From Prevotella sp. UBA4330 (GTDB taxonomy: Bacteria > Bacteroidota > Bacteroidia > Bacteroidales > Bacteroidaceae), in assembly GCA_002394385.1 (NCBI GenBank), contig DGTS01000033.1:1-64000 (forward strand): a stretch of 64,000 nucleotides of DNA, read 5' to 3'. Made by a program: the position numbers and the translations under genes. Each line of letters opens with the position of its first letter. The stretch's first letter is position 1. The notes beneath the pieces were generated by a model that ran no database searches, was not told the origin of the DNA, and was given only the letters and a program-made list of their open reading frames with translations. Shown here piece after piece: positions 17,642 to 25,508 of this stretch.

Positions 17642-18286
17642 ATGAAAAAAGTATTTTCAACAATCACGATGATTATGCTGGCGATGCTGGCATTTACATT
17701 CACTTCTTGCGAAGATGAAGAAATAGCACAGAATCTTGCTGGCAACGAAGGAAGAATATGGCAAGGCACCATAAGCAAGTACTACCAGGACCGCTGGGGC
17801 TTTTCCGGCGACCACTATCGCACAGTGATAGAGTTTGTTGGTGATCCATGGCACTGGACAAAGGGTACTGGTTATGAGGTGGACTACGATATGAACGACC
17901 CGTATGGCAGTTATTGGTACAGCAGGTTCGACTGGAGAGTTGACAGGGGCGTTATAACTCTGCGATATGCCGACACCGATTATGAACCTGTTTACATTTC
18001 AGATTATTATCTCTCAGGCAATCGTTTCGAGGGTTTTATGGATGATGGTACTAACAGCGAGATAAAATTTAGCCTTTATATGATTGAGGACTTCGATTGG
18101 GACTATTATAATAGGTATAGTTATTATGATGGATTCTATCCAGCACCTCGTAGGATGGCTGCAAGCAAGGACAACACCCCAACTGATGTGAAGGCCATCG
18201 TGGGAGATATAGACGAAACCACCGGAGAGGTTAAGTTTGCAAGCAAGGGCGCTTTTGCAAAGAAGTCAGCGGCTGAGACAAAATAA
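17642..18286 (+). CDS. Small acidic/aromatic lipoprotein, unknown function
   Basis: A 214-residue lipoprotein with signal peptide and lipobox FTFTSC, followed by a beta-rich domain very high in Tyr, Trp and Asp (for example YYQDRWGF and YGSYWYSRFDWR). It probably has a lipocalin- or jellyroll-like fold at the cell surface or periplasm. The last about 45 residues are polar and low in order. Single-gene transcript with a good promoter, and a shared terminator with the convergent gene. No function assigned. Confidence 0.75.
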   Translation: MKKVFSTITMIMLAMLAFTFTSCEDEEIAQNLAGNEGRIWQGTISKYYQDRWGFSGDHYRTVIEFVGDPWHWTKGTGYEVDYDMNDPYGSYWYSRFDWRVDRGVITLRYADTDYEPVYISDYYLSGNRFEGFMDDGTNSEIKFSLYMIEDFDWDYYNRYSYYDGFYPAPRRMAASKDNTPTDVKAIVGDIDETTGEVKFASKGAFAKKSAAETK

Positions 18287-18310
18287 TTTCACTAACGTAT
18301 TAATAACAAA

Positions 18311-18349
18311 AGCGGCACGGAACATTGAGTTTCGTGCCGTTATTGTTTT
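18311..18349. terminator. Bidirectional intrinsic terminator
   Basis: An 11-bp stem with one G-U pair (arms 18313-18323 and 18329-18339, loop of 5), followed by a T-rich tract on the plus strand and preceded by an A-rich tract that serves the minus strand. It lies between convergent genes. Confidence 0.8.
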
Positions 18350-18357
18350 GGCGTTTG

Positions 18358-18801
18358 TTATTCGTCAGCCCAGTTGCTCTCGCTTTCTAACTTCTTGGCT
18401 TTGACATTGAACTTCTGCCCTTTAGAGTTGACGAAGGTTCCCGAGATGCTTTCGGTTGACCTCTGGATGTAGAAGGTGCCGGTGTTCTTGCCCTTGATGT
18501 ACTCTTTCCATACGGCATATCCGTTCTTTTCGCCTGCATATTTCAGGTCGATGCTCTTGCCGTTGTTGGTGTTCACGGTGGTGTAACGGTAAGAGAAGAA
18601 AGGCTCGTCGGGCGACATGTGGAGGTTGGTGTAAGTGAACTCCACGCCATATTGCCCTATGGTGCCGGTGTAAACAAGTGTTCCGCCATTCACAGCCTCC
18701 ACTTTCGGGGCTGTCTCTGTGGTGTTGGCTGCATTAGCGTTGGCTAATGAAAGTCCAAATGCTATTGACATAGCGATGAAAAGTTTTCCTGTTGTTTTCA
18801 T
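18358..18801 (-). CDS. Secreted small beta-rich protein, unknown function
   Basis: A 147-residue protein with a Sec signal peptide (cleavage near ANA-AN) and a beta-rich domain. Repeated Thr/Tyr strands end in GTFYIQRSTESISGTFVN. No lipobox or recognised family. It begins 19 bases after ugd and so is probably the last gene of the wzi-lipocalin-ugd transcript. Confidence 0.7.
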   Translation of the reverse strand: MKTTGKLFIAMSIAFGLSLANANAANTTETAPKVEAVNGGTLVYTGTIGQYGVEFTYTNLHMSPDEPFFSYRYTTVNTNNGKSIDLKYAGEKNGYAVWKEYIKGKNTGTFYIQRSTESISGTFVNSKGQKFNVKAKKLESESNWADE

Positions 18802-18820
18802 AATTGTTGGGTTTTAGATG

Positions 18821-20062
18821 TTAGTCGCGGCGGAAAATGTCGCGGGTATATACTTTTTCTTTCACGTCGTCGAGCGAGGTGTCGTAGCGGTTGGCGATGA
18901 TGGCATTGCTCATCTGCTTGAACTGCGCAAGGTCGTTCACCACTTTGCTGCCGAAGAATGTGCTGCCGTCCTCCAGTGTTGGCTCGTAGATTATCACCTG
19001 CGCACCCTTTGCCTTGATGCGTTTCATCACGCCCTGGATGCTCGACTGTCTGAAGTTGTCTGAGTTGCTCTTCATGGTGAGGCGATAGACGCCCACAGTG
19101 ACCGAGCGTTCTTCCTGCGGACTATAGTCGCCGCGGTTGTAATAGTCGTAGTAGCCAGCCATCTTCAGCACGCGGTCGGCGATGAAGTCCTTGCGTGTGC
19201 GGTTGCTCTCGACGATGGCCTCGATGAGATTTTCGGGCACGTCTTGATAGTTGGCGAGCAGTTGCTTGGTGTCTTTAGGCAGGCAGTAGCCGCCATATCC
19301 GAACGAGGGGTTGTTGTACTGGTCGCCGATGCGTGGGTCGAGGCACACACCTTTTATTATAGAGCGCGTGTCGAGACCTTTCATCTCGGCGTATGTGTCC
19401 AGTTCGTTGAAGTAACTTACGCGCAGAGCCAGATAGGTGTTGGCGAAGAGTTTCACCGCCTCTGCCTCGGTAAGCCCCATGAAGAGCGTCTCGACATTGG
19501 GCTTCAGCGCAGCCTCGCGCAGCAGTGATGCAAAGTCCTGAGCCGCCCTGAGCAGTCGCTCGTCGTCCATCACGGTGCCCACGATGATTCGCGAGGGATA
19601 GAGATTGTCGTAAAGGGCGCAACTCTCGCGCAGGAATTCGGGCGCGAAGATGATGTTCTCGGTGTTGTACTTGCGTCGCACGTTCTCTGTGAATCCCACG
19701 GGGATGGTGCTCTTTATCACCATTATGGCGTTGGGGTTCACCTTCAGCACCAATTTTATCACCGCCTCCACTGCCGAGGTGTCGAAGTGGTTCATGCGCG
19801 AGTCGTAGTTCGTGGGAGTGGCTATCACCACGAAGTCGGCATCGCTGTAAGCCGCCTCTGCATCGAGCGTGGCAGTGAGGTTAAGGTCTTTAGTGGCGAG
19901 ATATTCCTCCAGTTCGCGGTCCACGATGGGCGACTGTCGGCGGTTCACCATGTCCACCTTCTCCTTGATGACATCTACCGCCGTCACCTGGTTGCGCTGT
20001 GAGAGCAGCGTTGCTATTGAAAGTCCGACATAGCCAGTGCCGGCAACTGCTATCTTCTTCAT
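18821..20062 (-). CDS. ugd: UDP-glucose 6-dehydrogenase
   Basis: A 413-residue nucleotide-sugar dehydrogenase: NAD motif GTGYVG (8-13), APEFLRE (140-146) and the catalytic Cys260 in FGYGGYCLPKDTK. These features and length fit Ugd, which oxidises UDP-glucose to UDP-glucuronate for acidic polysaccharides. GDP-mannose dehydrogenase is less likely on length and on the YGGYCLPKD form. It is cotranscribed with a lipocalin-like lipoprotein and Wzi, linking it to capsule formation. Confidence 0.9.
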   Translation of the reverse strand: MKKIAVAGTGYVGLSIATLLSQRNQVTAVDVIKEKVDMVNRRQSPIVDRELEEYLATKDLNLTATLDAEAAYSDADFVVIATPTNYDSRMNHFDTSAVEAVIKLVLKVNPNAIMVIKSTIPVGFTENVRRKYNTENIIFAPEFLRESCALYDNLYPSRIIVGTVMDDERLLRAAQDFASLLREAALKPNVETLFMGLTEAEAVKLFANTYLALRVSYFNELDTYAEMKGLDTRSIIKGVCLDPRIGDQYNNPSFGYGGYCLPKDTKQLLANYQDVPENLIEAIVESNRTRKDFIADRVLKMAGYYDYYNRGDYSPQEERSVTVGVYRLTMKSNSDNFRQSSIQGVMKRIKAKGAQVIIYEPTLEDGSTFFGSKVVNDLAQFKQMSNAIIANRYDTSLDDVKEKVYTRDIFRRD

Positions 20063-20072
20063 ACTCTTGTGT

Positions 20073-20525
20073 TTACATCTTTTTGAAATGGATTCTCAGG
20101 TTGTTTGTGGCAAGTGTCATTTCCTTGCTCTTCAGCATCTCTACTGCGAACGACTGGTCTGGTCCTTCCAGTCCGAACGGCTTCAGTTTCTCGTCATCGT
20201 CGAGAGCGGGGTCGCCCTCGTTACGGTCGTTCTGATACGGTTCAAAGAGTCGCAGGGTGCTTCCTGCATGCTCGAATCGCATCCAGATGTTGCGGGAGAG
20301 GTCGTCGCGGTCGGTAAGGTTGATGAGTTTCGCCTGCACTCCCCAGAACAGTCGTTTCTGCGAGAGGTCGCATGTGCCTCCTGTGGCTATGGTGTCAACG
20401 GCGGTCATGTGCCAGTAGCCGTCGAGTTTTCCGTTGCCCGATGTCTCGATGTCGCAGCCTGTCAGCATTCCCGTCAGGCACATCATTGTTGCCGCAAGAA
20501 CCAAGTATATGTTGTTTCTTTTCAT
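20073..20525 (-). CDS. Lipocalin-like lipoprotein
   Basis: A 150-residue lipoprotein with lipobox LTGC. After a short spacer comes GNGKLDGYWHMTAVDTI, the opening signature of lipocalin-like beta-barrels seen in many Bacteroidota lipoproteins. The ATG at 20525 gives a clean signal peptide; an upstream in-frame Met adds only eight residues. Ten bases separate it from ugd. Ligand and role unknown. Confidence 0.75.
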   Translation of the reverse strand: MKRNNIYLVLAATMMCLTGMLTGCDIETSGNGKLDGYWHMTAVDTIATGGTCDLSQKRLFWGVQAKLINLTDRDDLSRNIWMRFEHAGSTLRLFEPYQNDRNEGDPALDDDEKLKPFGLEGPDQSFAVEMLKSKEMTLATNNLRIHFKKM

Positions 20526-20570
20526 TTTGCTGTTATAGTTTAACATCATCTAATTATTGAACCCATTAGT

Positions 20571-20607
20571 TTTTTTACCTTTTTACTTTTTTACCTTTTT
20601 ACTTTTT
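20571..20607. repeat. 8-bp CTTTTTAC/TTTTTTAC array at the wzi stop
   Basis: Alternating octamers. On the minus strand the units read GTAAAAAG, and one of their TAA triplets is the stop codon of wzi. Confidence 0.8.
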
Positions 20608-22164
20608 AAAAACTCCCGACTTCTTTATTGTCACCTGCACTCCGTAGTTATGTCCCAATATGCTGCCCATGTCGGCACCGAAGGCACCGCTGACCGTCCA
20701 TCCCTGCAGGCGGTTGTCGAACTTATAGGCTGCCTCTGCCATCACGCTAACGTTGTGGCGGCGCTTGGTGTAGGGGTCGTCGTATGTTCCGAAGCCCTCT
20801 TGATATGTCGCCATGATGCGGTAGGAGAGATTCTCGTTAGGCTCGCCGCTCACTCCGAGGTGGAACGCCATGAAGCGGTTGTTCTTCACCTCCACCTTTC
20901 CGTCGCTGTTATAGATGGGCGAGCGGTAGAGCGGGTTGCCCATCACCTGTCCCCAGTGCTGCCATCCGGGGAAGATGTGGTGGTTGTAGTAGTTGTCGCG
21001 TCCTGTCACCTGGTCGCTGATGTTCGGCGTATGGTCGTGATAGGTGGGACCGCTTTGATATCTCGAATACAGGTACTCGAACACCAGGCCGTTAAGCCAG
21101 TTGTTGTATTTGTAGTGGAAATCGATGCCCAAGAGCCAGTCTTTAAAGTCGTAGATGAACCATTTGTGATTGTCTCTCGTGTTCCATCCGTCGCCCTCCT
21201 TATATCCGGCGTTTGCCTGAAGCATTGCCGAATGGTCCTCAAAGAACTTGTCGGCATACACCCCAAGTATCCATGCGTCGGCGTCATAATTGATGCGCAG
21301 CATCCACGAGCCCAGAATGTTGCCCTCTTCGTTCTTGTATTTTGTCTCGCTGGCATCACCACTCCCGTTCGGGAAGAGGGCGTGCCAGTAGGCGCTGAGA
21401 TTGGATGCGTTCTCCAGAACGTCGAAGGTGCCGTCGCCGTTGGGCGTATATCGCTTGCCGCCGAACTGCGTTGCCATCTCCAGTCCTGCCTCAATGGAGA
21501 GCGGGAAGAAGATGTCTTCGTTGCCCACTTTCAGGTAGCCCGCCTTGCTGTGGTAGAGCACTCCGTCGGCATATCGCTGCTGGCGGCCTGTAAAGTCGTG
21601 CTGCCAGTTCTGGTCGGTGTACTTTCCGTATGCTATGTGTCCTTTTAGGTGTAGCCATCCTCGCGTAAGAGGCACGGTCCAGTATTCGGGCAACGAGAGT
21701 CTCACCTGCGGCACGGGGCGGGCGTTGATGCCCAGAGTCTGCGAGCCGCTCGACAAGAGGTTGTCCTTCATCTGCATGGGATAGTGCTTGCTTCCTATGG
21801 TGAGAGCGCCGCTCAGCCAACGCAGTTCGCCGTAAGCCTGCTGCACGATGAACTTGCTGGTGTAGTTGAATGGCACCACGAGGTCAACACCGTAGCCCAC
21901 GCCCCAGTGTCTGCCCGAGTCCACACGCAGCGGTCTTTCCAGTGCCGCGCGCAGATATCCGTTGTTCTTCTCGATGCTGCTCAGTCCCTGTTTGTTGGCA
22001 TTGAGCCACAGCGGAGTGTTGCCGCGAGAGAACGAGCCTTGTGCCTCCACCATGTATCCTAAGCCGTGCAGTGGTCTGAGAGGCTCGGTCTTTTCTTCTT
22101 CCTGTGCCCCTGCCACTGTGGTGGCTAATGCCATCAGCAATAGGGTTAGTATTTTTTTTGTCAT
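20599..22164 (-). CDS. Wzi-like capsule assembly outer-membrane protein
   Basis: A 521-residue protein: signal peptide (to VAGAQ) and a long beta-barrel resembling the Bacteroidota capsule assembly Wzi family (motifs GNTPLWLNANKQG, QQAYGELRW, GSKHYPMQM). E. coli Wzi is a surface lectin that holds group 1 capsule on the cell. The ATG at 22164 opens the signal peptide; the longer frame to 22239 would cross the promoter. First gene of the transcript with ugd. The last codons (FKK, stop) come from an 8-bp repeat array. Confidence 0.82.
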   Translation of the reverse strand: MTKKILTLLLMALATTVAGAQEEEKTEPLRPLHGLGYMVEAQGSFSRGNTPLWLNANKQGLSSIEKNNGYLRAALERPLRVDSGRHWGVGYGVDLVVPFNYTSKFIVQQAYGELRWLSGALTIGSKHYPMQMKDNLLSSGSQTLGINARPVPQVRLSLPEYWTVPLTRGWLHLKGHIAYGKYTDQNWQHDFTGRQQRYADGVLYHSKAGYLKVGNEDIFFPLSIEAGLEMATQFGGKRYTPNGDGTFDVLENASNLSAYWHALFPNGSGDASETKYKNEEGNILGSWMLRINYDADAWILGVYADKFFEDHSAMLQANAGYKEGDGWNTRDNHKWFIYDFKDWLLGIDFHYKYNNWLNGLVFEYLYSRYQSGPTYHDHTPNISDQVTGRDNYYNHHIFPGWQHWGQVMGNPLYRSPIYNSDGKVEVKNNRFMAFHLGVSGEPNENLSYRIMATYQEGFGTYDDPYTKRRHNVSVMAEAAYKFDNRLQGWTVSGAFGADMGSILGHNYGVQVTIKKSGVFKK

Positions 22165-22236
22165 ATATTCGGTGTTACTGGTCTTCTCCTTATTAATAAA
22201 TAACGCACGCAAGGCGTTTTTAGTATTTATTCTCCG

Positions 22237-22244
22237 CAAAGATA
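22237..22244 (-). promoter_or_regulatory. -7 promoter box for the wzi operon
   Basis: Minus-strand TATCTTTG, 73 bases before the wzi ATG. No clear -33 box. Confidence 0.55.
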
Positions 22245-22319
22245 AACAAAAAGCGGTACATGCGAGAAATAATTTATGCGATTTAATATTATTTAGTGAG
22301 AAAAGAATGTCGGGAAAGT

Positions 22320-22378
22320 AAAATAGGCTATTTTACTGACCAAAATAGGCTATTTTACTGAGCAATATAGCCTATTTT
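22320..22378. repeat. 22-bp-period palindrome array, family 1, copy c (3 units)
   Basis: Units start at 22320, 22342 and 22364; the first two are AAAATAGGCTATTTT and the third is inverse-type. It sits between divergent promoters. Confidence 0.88.
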
Positions 22379-22444
22379 ACCACGCATTAGAACCACAACA
22401 AGAACCACCTTTAGGGAAAATCCCGCGCGAAGTAGGGAAAATCC

Positions 22445-22476
22445 TTTGCGGGGGTTGATATTTTGTTGTTTCTTTG
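22445..22476 (+). promoter_or_regulatory. Promoter of the basic secreted protein gene
   Basis: TTTG at 22445-22448 and TTTCTTTG at 22469-22476 (one mismatch to TAnnTTTG), spacer 20. Confidence 0.6.
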
Positions 22477-22514
22477 CAACGTAAAACATTACGAACAATT
22501 AAAAACTTACAGAT

Positions 22515-23711
22515 ATGAAAAAGATAATCATCGCTCTTACAGCACTGTTGACAATGGCAGTAAATGCCAACGCTATGAGTTATGAGCAGGCTCGCCAGGA
22601 AGCGTTGTTCTTGACAGACAAGATGGCTTACGAACTGAACCTGACCGAGGATCAGTACGAAGCAGCGTACGAGATCAACCTCGACTATCTCATGAGTGTT
22701 GACTCTCGCGATGACCTCTACGGCACATATTGGACACGCCGTAACCTCGACCTGAGTTACATTCTGCTCGACTGGCAGTATAACGCTTATTGTGCAGCGT
22801 CCTACTTCTATCGCCCGCTGTACTGGAGCGCAGGTTTCTGGCACTTCGGAATATATGCACGCTATCCGCACCGCTCATACTTCTACTTCGGTTACCCGCA
22901 CTTCTGGTACACCTATCGCGGCGGACACAGTTGGCATCACAACGGTGGCAGAAGTTGGTATCACGGACGTCACTGGGGCATGAGCCACAGAAACAGTCAC
23001 GGTGGACGCGGACACGGAATGCGCAACGGATATGATCGCGGTGACTATCGCAACCATAAGCCAGGCGGATACAGCGGACGCGGACGTGACCACCACAACA
23101 ACAATCACGGCGATTTCGACCGCAACCGTGGACGCGACAATAACCGTGACCGTGGCAACTACGGCAACGGACGTGGACGTGACAACAATCGTGACCGTGG
23201 CAACTATGGCAACGGACGCGGACGTGACAACAACCGCACAGGAAGTTTCGAGCGTGGACGCAGCCGCTTAGACAACAACAACGGCGCAGTATCTACACGA
23301 CGTGGCAATGTGAATGCCGGAGAGCGCATGCAAAGGAACGGCTCGTTCGACAGAAAGGCAACGGAGATGCAGAACCGCAACTACGAGCGCAGCAGCACAT
23401 CACGCGAGAGCAGCACCCGCTCGACAGCACGTGGAAACTTCGAACGCAGAAATAACAACAGCGGCTCGTCAGTGCAGAACCGTCCTTCAGGAACATTCTC
23501 GCCCAGCCGCAGTTCTTCTTCAAGCCGCCAGAGCAGCAGTAGCAGTGGCTCGTTCAGCCGCCATAACAGTGGCAGTTCGCACAGCAGCGGTTCGTTCAGT
23601 CGCCACAACAGCGGTGGTTCGCGCAGCAGCGGCTCGTTTGGAGGCGGCATGCGCGGAGGCAGCAGCCACGGTTCGCACGGCGGTGGCGGTCACTTCGGAG
23701 GACGCAGATAA
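22515..23711 (+). CDS. Secreted, very basic Arg/Asn/Gly/Ser-rich low-complexity protein
   Basis: A 398-residue protein with a Sec signal peptide (to NANA) and a folded-looking N-terminal part of about 95 residues (KMAYELNLTEDQYEAAYEI, reminiscent of Spy/CpxP-like helices). A Tyr/His/Trp-rich stretch follows, then about 240 residues that are almost entirely R, N, G, S, D and H. The repeats include three copies of a 15-residue unit around GRGRDNNRDRGNYGN and SGSFSRHNSG near the end. It could bind nucleic acid, polysaccharide or LPS through charge; this is not shown. A strong terminator follows. Single-gene transcript. Confidence 0.8.
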   Translation: MKKIIIALTALLTMAVNANAMSYEQARQEALFLTDKMAYELNLTEDQYEAAYEINLDYLMSVDSRDDLYGTYWTRRNLDLSYILLDWQYNAYCAASYFYRPLYWSAGFWHFGIYARYPHRSYFYFGYPHFWYTYRGGHSWHHNGGRSWYHGRHWGMSHRNSHGGRGHGMRNGYDRGDYRNHKPGGYSGRGRDHHNNNHGDFDRNRGRDNNRDRGNYGNGRGRDNNRDRGNYGNGRGRDNNRTGSFERGRSRLDNNNGAVSTRRGNVNAGERMQRNGSFDRKATEMQNRNYERSSTSRESSTRSTARGNFERRNNNSGSSVQNRPSGTFSPSRSSSSSRQSSSSSGSFSRHNSGSSHSSGSFSRHNSGGSRSSGSFGGGMRGGSSHGSHGGGGHFGGRR

Positions 23712-23843
23712 CAATAAAAAATCTACTATATTTAAAGATCGCATTCATAAATGATCTCTATAGGTGAAACATAAAGGTAAAGTGATTTGATAACAAAGAA
23801 CTCAAAAAAAGGATAACACGACAGTCATTTTAAATAATCTGGA

Positions 23844-23876
23844 CGCCCCGCGATGTGAAATCGCGGGGCGGTTTTT
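23844..23876 (+). terminator. Intrinsic terminator
   Basis: A perfect 11-bp GC-rich stem (arms 23844-23854 and 23860-23870, loop GTGAA), then T5. It serves the basic protein gene. Confidence 0.9.
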
Positions 23877-23881
23877 GTTGG

Positions 23882-24391
23882 TTATGGTATCATCAGTGTG
23901 CGCACTTCAGCGTTGCTCATGCGCTCCACCTCACGCATCTGCTTGCCGAAGAATTGTGCTTGTATCGCCTTGTTTATTATCCCGTGACCCACGGCGAGAA
24001 CTGTCTGGCCAGGGAAGCGCTCTCTTATGAAGTCGATGAAGCGCTGGGCGCGCTGCAAGAGGGCATCGAGACTCTCGACATCTGCGGGAAACGGCTCGCC
24101 CTTCAGACTGGGAATGAAGCGCCCTGTGAATGCTCCCCAGTCGCGTTCGCGCAGCAGTGGGGTGGTGATTAGTTCTGCATGATGCGGCTCGGCGATAATC
24201 CTGCACGTCTCAATGGCGCGGTTCAGGTCGCTCGCCACGAAGGCATTGATGTCCCGCTGCGCCATTTCGCGCGCCAACTGTTGTGCCTGCTCTATGCCGC
24301 GAGGGTTCAGTTGGCCCTGCGTCTGTCCCTGCATTATCTGGTTTTCGTTGTCGTATGTCTCGCCGTGTCTCACCAGCAAAAGTGTCGTCAT
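23882..24391 (-). CDS. Histidine phosphatase family protein
   Basis: A 169-residue phosphoglycerate-mutase-like phosphatase: catalytic LLVRHGET (His9), a conserved Arg in SDLNRAIETCRII, and the second His in AVGHGIINK. Members include cobalamin-pathway CobC and general sugar or nucleotide phosphatases, so the substrate cannot be set from sequence. The ATG at 24391 places RHG at the usual distance from the start; the frame upstream crosses a promoter. Confidence 0.85.
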   Translation of the reverse strand: MTTLLLVRHGETYDNENQIMQGQTQGQLNPRGIEQAQQLAREMAQRDINAFVASDLNRAIETCRIIAEPHHAELITTPLLRERDWGAFTGRFIPSLKGEPFPADVESLDALLQRAQRFIDFIRERFPGQTVLAVGHGIINKAIQAQFFGKQMREVERMSNAEVRTLMIP

Positions 24392-24417
24392 TGCGCTCTC
24401 TTTTATTGTTCTGCGTG

Positions 24418-24425
24418 CAAAATTA
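24418..24425 (-). promoter_or_regulatory. -7 promoter box for the histidine phosphatase gene
   Basis: Minus-strand TAATTTTG, 26 bases before the ATG at 24391. Confidence 0.5.
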
Positions 24426-24502
24426 CTAAAAATCGTCTGCATTTTATTCCCGATGCAGATGTTTTTTCTTGCAATAATCCTGCCAGTTAATAAAAAAAGT
24501 GT

Positions 24503-24510
24503 TACTTTTG
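24503..24510 (+). promoter_or_regulatory. -7 promoter box for the DUF308 gene
   Basis: TACTTTTG, 27 bases before the ATG at 24538. Confidence 0.5.
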
Positions 24511-24537
24511 CAGAAGAGAAACCTAAACATTAACGAT

Positions 24538-25242
24538 ATGAAGATTATTCAAAGCAGTATTTTTCGCGCCATCGTAGCCATTGCTATGGGTGTGCTGTTA
24601 GTGAAAGACCCGTCGGGCACATTGAGGTGGATAACCATTCTGCTGGGTGTGTTGTTCCTTGTGATGGGCGTAATGTCGTGCATCAACTATTTTGTTCACA
24701 TCTTCCATGAGCGCAGGGCGGCAGTGGAGATTGACGAGAAAGGGCGTCCCGTGCGCCGCAGTGCTTTCGGCGTGGGTCGTTCGGCGTTCCCTATGTCGAG
24801 CGTGGGCAGCATGCTTTTCGGTCTTGTGCTCATTCTTCGTCCCAGTCTTTTCGATGAGATTCTGATGTACATCCTTGGCGCTTTCATCATCGTTGGTGCC
24901 ATCAACCAGTTGGTGAAACTCGCTCTCATCAACCGCATTGCGCGTGTTCACTGGCTGTTCTGGGTGTTCCCGATCATCCTTTTCGTCATTGGCGTATGGC
25001 TGATTATCAAGCCCTTCGCAGTGCTCGACACCACGATGTATGCCATTGGGTGGTGCTTGCTGTTGCTTGGCGTGGTGGAGTGCATCGTCGCACTGAAGGA
25101 CTACGCTGCAAGCAAGAAGATTACTGAGGCTGAGGAGGTTGTTGATGAGGCTGAGGTGGTTGCCGAAGAGGTGAAAGAGGCAGCCGAGGATGCCGCCGAG
25201 GTGAAAGAGGAGGTGACTGAGATTGTTGTAAAGGAGGAATAA
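24538..25242 (+). CDS. DUF308 (HdeD-like) membrane protein
   Basis: A 234-residue protein with six predicted transmembrane helices arranged as the DUF308/HdeD repeat (for example GVLFLVMGVMSCINYF and GWCLLLLGVVECIVAL). An acidic Glu/Val/Ala-rich cytoplasmic tail of about 45 residues follows and may form a coiled coil. HdeD is linked to acid tolerance in E. coli; no function is known here. The ATG at 24538 is chosen because the frame upstream lies over the promoter. Confidence 0.8.
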   Translation: MKIIQSSIFRAIVAIAMGVLLVKDPSGTLRWITILLGVLFLVMGVMSCINYFVHIFHERRAAVEIDEKGRPVRRSAFGVGRSAFPMSSVGSMLFGLVLILRPSLFDEILMYILGAFIIVGAINQLVKLALINRIARVHWLFWVFPIILFVIGVWLIIKPFAVLDTTMYAIGWCLLLLGVVECIVALKDYAASKKITEAEEVVDEAEVVAEEVKEAAEDAAEVKEEVTEIVVKEE

Positions 25243-25249
25243 AAAGAAA

Positions 25250-25480
25250 GGAAACTATACACAATTAGACCCTCCAAATGGGTTCGTGTACTAAAATAAG
25301 CCGAACGCAATGACTCCCCGCCCCTGTAGGGGAGGGGATAGGGGTGGGGTCAGTGATATTAAGGCAGGAGACTGAAGAATGTGAAGGATGTTGTGTGTGG
25401 AGAAAGACACAGACCCCATCCCTGCCCATCCCCTACATGGGAGGGGAGTCTTTAGCGATGAGGTCACAGTAATATAATTG
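25250..25480. repeat. Dispersed MITE-like element, copy 1 (long form)
   Basis: It starts GGAAACTATACACAATTAG, continues with a CCCTCCAAATGGG hairpin and a G/C palindrome (CCCCTGTAGGGGAGGGG), and ends with an inverse G/C palindrome and TTTAGCGATGAGGTCA then AATATAATTG. The minus-strand copy at 45745-45866 shares both ends and lacks the middle. Confidence 0.75.
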
Positions 25481-25508
25481 CCAAAAGAATTGAGTTGGTG
25501 TGAGCAAA

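Larger units (their letters stand above)
22165..22514. other. Divergent intergenic region, 350 bp
   Basis: No gene seen. Contains the wzi promoter (22237), the family 1 palindrome array (22320) and the promoter of the basic secreted protein (22445). Confidence 0.8.

Noticed and set aside
20557..21648. 363-codon plus-strand open frame
   Set aside because: Antisense to the Wzi-like gene; low-quality Val/His-rich translation.
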